Part shown: piece after piece, positions 61,637 through 64,000 of the stretch
How the letters are laid out: each line of letters starts with the position of its first letter
How positions within the stretch are numbered: the stretch's first letter is position 1
Source of the DNA: Roseovarius sp.
GTDB taxonomy: Bacteria; Pseudomonadota; Alphaproteobacteria; Rhodobacterales; Rhodobacteraceae
DNA: 64,000 nt
Direction of reading: 5' to 3'
NCBI GenBank assembly: GCA_027493545.1
Contig: JAOSKR010000004.1
Location: forward strand, 248,001-312,000
The notes under the pieces: generated by a model
Told to the model about the DNA's origin: nothing
What the model saw: the letters and a program-made list of their open reading frames with translations, nothing else
Database searches by the model: none
Program-made: the position numbers and the translations under genes

Positions 61637-62590
61637 ATGAAAGACACAGACCCGCCGCCCGCCCCGGGGCCCAAGTTCCGCGACCCGCTGATCACCGCTG
61701 ATGGTGAACCGCGCGCGCGGGTGGCTCTCAGCCGCCCCGAAACGCTGTGGTTCAACACCGGGACGCTGTGCAACATCGCCTGCGCCAACTGTTATATCGA
61801 GAGCTCGCCCGAAAACGACCGGCTGGTCTATCTCACCGAGGCCGAGATGCGCGGCTTTCTCGACGAGGCCGCGGCGCGCGGCTGGCCGCTGCACGAGGTG
61901 GGCTTTACCGGCGGCGAGCCGTTCATGAACCCGCAGATGCCGGCAATGGCCCGCACCGCGCTTGCGCGCGGCTACCGGGTGCTGATCCTGACCAACGCCA
62001 TGCGCCCGATGATGCGCCCCATGGTGCGGGCAGCGCTGGCCGCGCTGGGGCGCGAATTCGGGTCAGGGCTGGTGCTGCGGGTGTCGCTCGACCACTGGTC
62101 GGCCGCACGCCACGACGCCGAGCGTGGCGCGGGCGGCTTTGCCGCGACGCTCGCGGGCATGCGCTGGCTGCGCGACGCCGGGCTGCGCATGAGCGTGGCG
62201 GGCCGCACGCGCTGGGGCGAAAGCGAGGCCGAGGCGCGCGCGGGCTATGCCCTCCTTTATGCCGAAAACGGCTTTGCCATCGACGCGAACGATCCCGCGC
62301 AGACGGTGCTTTTCCCCGAGATGGACGCCGATGCGGACGTGCCCGAGATCACCGCGTCGTGCTGGGACATCCTCGGCAAGCGTCCCGACGAGGTCATGTG
62401 CGCCTCCTCGCGGATGGTGGTCAGGCGGCGCGGCGCGGCGCGGCCGGCGGTGGTCGCCTGCACGCTCCTGCCCTATGATCGGGAATTCGAGCTGGGCGCG
62501 ACCCTGGCCGAAGCCGAACGCGACGTGGCGCTCAACCACCCCCACTGCGCACGCTTCTGCGTCCTCGGCGGGGCCAGTTGTTCGCGCTGA
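61637..62590 (+). CDS. Radical SAM protein of unknown specificity
   Basis: 317 aa, intact. [4Fe-4S] motif CNIACANCY near residue 44, VGFTGGEPFMNPQ (SAM-binding GGE), C-terminal cysteines in CARFCVLGGASC that could hold an extra cluster. Also Cys at SCWDIL and VMCASS. Stand-alone gene; substrate unknown. Confidence 0.85.
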   Translation: MKDTDPPPAPGPKFRDPLITADGEPRARVALSRPETLWFNTGTLCNIACANCYIESSPENDRLVYLTEAEMRGFLDEAAARGWPLHEVGFTGGEPFMNPQMPAMARTALARGYRVLILTNAMRPMMRPMVRAALAALGREFGSGLVLRVSLDHWSAARHDAERGAGGFAATLAGMRWLRDAGLRMSVAGRTRWGESEAEARAGYALLYAENGFAIDANDPAQTVLFPEMDADADVPEITASCWDILGKRPDEVMCASSRMVVRRRGAARPAVVACTLLPYDREFELGATLAEAERDVALNHPHCARFCVLGGASCSR

Positions 62591-62612
62591 GGCGGCACAC
62601 CGCGCCGGACGC

Positions 62613-62858
62613 CTACCCGCGCCCAGCCCTGTCCTTGCGTTCGGGCACAGGGTCGTAACCGCACCCGCCCCAGGGGTTGCAGCGCGCGATGCGCCGCAGT
62701 GCCAGCCAGCCGCCGCGCAGCGCGCCGTGACGTTCCAGCGCCTCGAGCGCGTACTGGCTGCAGGTCGGCTGATAGCGGCAGTTCCAACCCACCCAGGGCG
62801 AGAATACCAGCCGATAGGCCCGCACCGGCAGCGCGACGAGATGCGCGAGCGGGCTCAT
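62613..62858 (-). CDS. yidD: Membrane protein insertion efficiency factor YidD
   Basis: 81 aa, intact. [20 protein letters not shown] and [13 protein letters not shown] are the family signature. Overlaps rnpA stop (ATGA). Confidence 0.95.
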   Translation of the reverse strand: MSPLAHLVALPVRAYRLVFSPWVGWNCRYQPTCSQYALEALERHGALRGGWLALRRIARCNPWGGCGYDPVPERKDRAGRG

Positions 62859-63253
62859 GACGTCTCGTGCAGGCGCGCGAGCGCGCGCACCAGGTCATCG
62901 GTCAGCGCCGCAAAGTCGCGCTCCACCGTCGCGCCGGGACGGCCGATCAGCGCATAGTCCCAGCCCGCTCGGCCGTGTTCGGGCAAGACGAGCCGCGCCG
63001 CCTCGCGCAGGCGCCGCTTGGCGCGATTGCGCGTCACCGCGTTGCCGAGCTTTTTCGAACAGGTGAAACCGACCCTGATCAGCGCCCGGCCATCGCCGCG
63101 CGCGCGCCCCTGCACCAGCATGCCGGGCATGGCCTGCCGCCGGGCGCGGTTCAATGCCAGGAAATCCGCCCGACGGCGCAGACGCTCCACGCATGGCGAA
63201 ACCGCCGGGGGCAATATCCCCGCCTCTGTCGCGGGGGCCTCCGGCGGTGTCAT
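62855..63253 (-). CDS. rnpA: Ribonuclease P protein component
   Basis: 132 aa. [35 protein letters not shown] (RNR motif). Binds the RNase P RNA for tRNA 5' processing. Downstream of rpmH. Confidence 0.95.
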   Translation of the reverse strand: MTPPEAPATEAGILPPAVSPCVERLRRRADFLALNRARRQAMPGMLVQGRARGDGRALIRVGFTCSKKLGNAVTRNRAKRRLREAARLVLPEHGRAGWDYALIGRPGATVERDFAALTDDLVRALARLHETS

Positions 63254-63290
63254 GGGGTCGGTCCTGTCGGCTGCGGTGCCCGGCGTGGGC

Positions 63291-63425
63291 TCAGGCGCTC
63301 AGTTCCTTGCGGCCGCGGGCGCGGCGGGCATTGAGGATCTTGCGCCCGGCCTTGGTGGCCATGCGCGCGCGGAACCCGTGCCGGCGCTTGCGAACCAGGT
63401 TCGAGGGTTGGAAGGTGCGTTTCAT
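63291..63425 (-). CDS. rpmH: 50S ribosomal protein L34
   Basis: 44 aa: [18 protein letters not shown] at the start, [20 protein letters not shown] at the end, a perfect L34. First gene of rpmH-rnpA-yidD. Confidence 0.97.
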   Translation of the reverse strand: MKRTFQPSNLVRKRRHGFRARMATKAGRKILNARRARGRKELSA

Positions 63426-63746
63426 CGCTCAAGCTCTCCGGTCTTGCGGCCCGGCCTGCGAATGCCGATGGATTCGCGCGGCAAGGCCGGACATGTCTCG
63501 AAGCCCGGTCTATAAATGCCGTGCGGGGCCAAGTCAAACCGCAAACCGACACTCTGCGGCCCCGAATCTCATGCGGTTGCAACAATGGACGCGGGGACAT
63601 CGTGCGGAAATGTTTCAAGACCCGGCTATTCCGATCATCGAAGACGGCAACCGAGAGCCCGGCCATCACCGCCCATCACCGCCGCGTGAAGCCTCTGGCC
63701 CGGAACGCCGAGATTGCGCATCTTGAGGGGTGACACGGGCAGCGCG
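63426..63746. other. Intergenic region upstream of rpmH
   Basis: 321 bases holding the rpmH promoter (below) and presumably that of the divergent TVP38 gene. The rest shows no gene or repeat. No DnaA-box cluster was seen. Confidence 0.5.
63509..63537 (-). promoter_or_regulatory. Sigma-70 promoter of rpmH-rnpA-yidD
   Basis: On the minus strand TTGACT (63537-63532), exact 17-base spacer, TATAGA (63514-63509), about 84 bases before the rpmH ATG. Confidence 0.8.
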
Positions 63747-64000
63747 ATGAAACCGGACGATGACATGAACCATGCACGAGCGACACCGAAGGGGCGGCTT
63801 GCGCGCCATCTGCCGCTCGCGGTCATCCTCTGCGTGGCGGTCGCGGGGGCGCTGACGCTGGGCGACATGGTCAGCTTCGAGACCCTGCGCGCGCATCGCG
63901 AGGCGCTCATCGCCTTTCGCGACAGCCATTTCGCCGTGCTCGCCCTGGCCTTTCTGGCGGTCTATTTCGGCGTCGTCGCGTTCTCGCTGCCCGGGGGCGC
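63747..64000 (+). CDS. TVP38/TMEM64 family membrane protein, 5' part only
   Basis: 84 codons to the window edge, from ATG 63747 (MKPDDDMNHARATPKGRLAR). Two membrane segments (LPLAVILCVAVAGALTLG; FAVLALAFLAVYFGVVAF) followed by SLPGG, as in DedA-related TVP38/TMEM64 proteins. Internal ATG 63765 is an alternative start. Confidence 0.75.
   Translation, partial: MKPDDDMNHARATPKGRLARHLPLAVILCVAVAGALTLGDMVSFETLRAHREALIAFRDSHFAVLALAFLAVYFGVVAFSLPGG

Noticed and set aside
63426..63746. Origin or dnaA region near rpmH
   Set aside because: rpmH-rnpA-yidD is present, but no dnaA gene and no DnaA-box cluster are seen in this gap.

Overview
High-GC alphaproteobacterial chromosome, almost certainly family Rhodobacteraceae (Roseobacter/Rhodobacter/Paracoccus group). 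The evidence is the gene order: dusB(nifR3)-ntrB-ntrC-ntrY-ntrX-trkA-trkH-hfq-hflX; photolyase-trgA-trgB-cysK; hpt-pyrE-dnaB-alr-mlaEF-pqiA-radA-cvpA-purF; a fused ispDF; and a two-piece (permuted) tmRNA gene beside sspB. All of it looks like core chromosome. I found no insertion sequence, integrase, prophage, CRISPR array or toxin-antitoxin/defence island.

Layout. 0.3-5 kb: a korC-korA-korB type 2-oxoacid:ferredoxin oxidoreductase operon (minus strand). 5.2-6.05 kb: an unknown protein built of two copies of one domain. 6.5-15.4 kb: a minus-strand run of class V aminotransferase, photolyase, trgA, trgB (tellurite locus), cysK, MscS-type channel, alaX and tRNA-Ser. 15.5-18.4 kb: tmRNA, sspB, fumC and two small genes. 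18.6-31.6 kb: hflX, hfq, trkH, trkA, a periplasmic cyclase, and the ntrYX/ntrBC/dusB nitrogen-control cluster. 31.7-37.2 kb: ispDF, pgpA, cinA, an MmgE/PrpD protein, a Coq10-like protein, hpt and pyrE. 37.2-46.9 kb: dnaB with an upstream DnaA box, alr, mlaEF, pqiA, radA, cvpA, purF and two small genes. 46.9-56.2 kb: an rRNA methyltransferase, tRNA-Tyr, an M20 amidohydrolase next to a double-ATPase peptide-transport protein, a penicillin acylase, a beta-hydroxyacid dehydrogenase, an esterase and a DNA glycosylase. 56.4-61.5 kb: an MFS transporter and the glucose-6-phosphate genes pgi, pgl, zwf. 61.6-64 kb: a radical SAM protein, yidD-rnpA-rpmH, and the start of a TVP38/TMEM64 membrane protein.

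Sequence quality is the dominant oddity. At least 37 single-base indels, in 23 otherwise well-conserved genes, break or locally scramble reading frames. Many lie in short homopolymers, and several are compensated pairs inside one gene. A poly-G(18)...poly-C(20) block at 36.43-36.51 kb looks like a bad gap join. I treat these genes as intact in the organism and give whole-gene coordinates across the shifts. Apparent fusions (zwf-pgl, aminotransferase-photolyase) are products of these errors.

True biology worth a look: a dispersed intergenic hairpin repeat (four copies here), the tandem-domain unknown protein, NtrC and NtrX that both lack the sigma-54 contact motif, the korCAB locus, the tmRNA/SspB pair, and a small-gene pair (PilP-like + DUF1284) after purF. 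No clearly new multi-gene system was found.
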